Origin: Chlamydiia bacterium
GTDB taxonomy: Bacteria; Chlamydiota; Chlamydiia; Chlamydiales; JACKPQ01
Assembly: GCA_030433395.1 (NCBI GenBank)
Contig: JAUILX010000082.1
Location: 1 to 5,011 of the forward strand
Direction of reading: 5' to 3'
DNA: 5,011 nucleotides
A program made the translations under genes and the position numbers. Under the pieces are notes generated by a model, which had not been told where the DNA came from, did not search any database, and saw only the letters and a list, made by a program, of their open reading frames with translations. Positions 4,732-5,011 of this stretch are shown here, piece by piece (position 1 is the first letter of the stretch; each line of letters starts with the position of its first letter).

Positions 4732-4772
4732 GTGGATAAAAATCTGCGGACCCAGTAAAATCTGAAGTGTTG

Positions 4773-4922
4773 ATGCTCCTACACGAAACGACAGATGCTG
4801 CGATATCTGCCAATCCCTTCACATGCGGTTTTGCCAATCCTGTGTCTCTTGTTTCTAAATCTTCTTCGATAATCCCTGAATCCCTGCTAAATGGGGAATC
4901 CCTCCGTGGCTTCTTCTCATAA
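4773..4922 (+). CDS. Candidate short ORF entering the right arm from the centre
   Basis: A 49-codon + strand frame starts at ATG 4773 (open from 4740) and ends in the arm with VSKSSSIIPESLLNGESLRG and a TAA at 4920-4922. The minus strand of the left arm has the same ending in the matching frame, where V-S is kept through a synonymous TCT/TCC difference. It lacks a clear ribosome binding site and is antisense to the peptide at 4855-4920, so at most one of the two is real. No family is recognised. Confidence 0.2.
   Translation: MLLHETTDAAISANPFTCGFANPVSLVSKSSSIIPESLLNGESLRGFFS
4855..4920 (-). CDS. Candidate 21-residue peptide ORF in the right repeat arm
   Basis: The mirror copy of the frame at 4234 starts at the ATG ending at 4920 with the same AAAGGAG site and hairpin. 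It ends after 21 residues because TGG in the left copy is TAG here, at the first base where the arms differ. It could be a leader peptide, a truncated gene start or chance. Confidence 0.22.
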   Translation of the reverse strand: MRRSHGGIPHLAGIQGLSKKI

Positions 4923-5011
4923 CCTGCTCCTTTCTATTGGGGTTATCTCCAATTCTAAAGGAACCGCAAAATTTATTCTTTAAATTTGTCAGGTGTTAAG
5001 AGATTTCCTAA
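4857..5011 (-). repeat. Right arm of the 155-bp perfect inverted repeat
   Basis: This is the exact reverse complement of 4143-4297, so all its signals point leftwards into the central segment: hairpin at 4929-4961, ribosome binding site at 4927-4933 and ATG at 4918-4920. It runs to the last base of the window, so it may continue further or mark a break in an assembly. Confidence 0.97.

Noticed and set aside
4143..5011. The paired arms read as a two-spacer CRISPR or as IS ends
   Set aside because: The arms are inverted rather than direct and far too long for CRISPR repeats, and no transposase lies between them.

Overview
The window looks like a piece of a chlamydia-like (environmental Chlamydiae) chromosome. 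The main clue is gene order: the 3' end of a TsaB-type gene, then rpsU, then dnaJ, which matches the order I recall from Chlamydia. The DnaJ glycine-rich linker carries a SSMEEALRTFMGAFGG insert that also fits my memory of chlamydial DnaJ. This lineage call is inference; no search was possible.

Bases 1-1783 are conserved housekeeping sequence on the + strand: truncated tsaB (tRNA t6A synthesis), rpsU (ribosomal protein S21) and dnaJ (Hsp40 co-chaperone), with rpsU and dnaJ one base apart. Bases 1751-2377 are decayed. They hold a minus-strand gene remnant split by a frameshift at a C/G run, next to a roughly 170-bp MITE-like unit bounded by 22-bp imperfect inverted repeats. Bases 2378-2964 hold two small overlapping + strand genes of unknown function that start from a plausible sigma70 promoter, with almost no leader. 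They meet the next gene tail to tail, with overlapping stop codons.

Bases 2961-3992 (minus) encode the most interesting protein: a Sir2-like (sirtuin) NAD-binding domain behind an N-terminal signal peptide and a domain I do not recognise. It lacks the usual zinc ribbon and the usual GIPDFR ending of the NAD loop. Its start codon lies 18 bases after the 3' end of tRNA-Leu(UAA) on the same strand, so the only promoter I can see for it is that of the tRNA.

Bases 4143-5011 are an inverted-repeat structure. Two arms of 155 bp, with no mismatch, face inwards around a central segment of about 560 bp. The centre holds a small minus-strand gene with a good promoter, an operator-like palindrome and a strong ribosome binding site. 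The arms each carry a ribosome binding site, a hairpin over it and an ATG reading into the centre. The window ends inside or exactly at the end of the right arm, so the true arm length is unknown. The layout could be an invertible switch, a pair of opposed insertions of one repeat family, or an assembly effect at a repeat.
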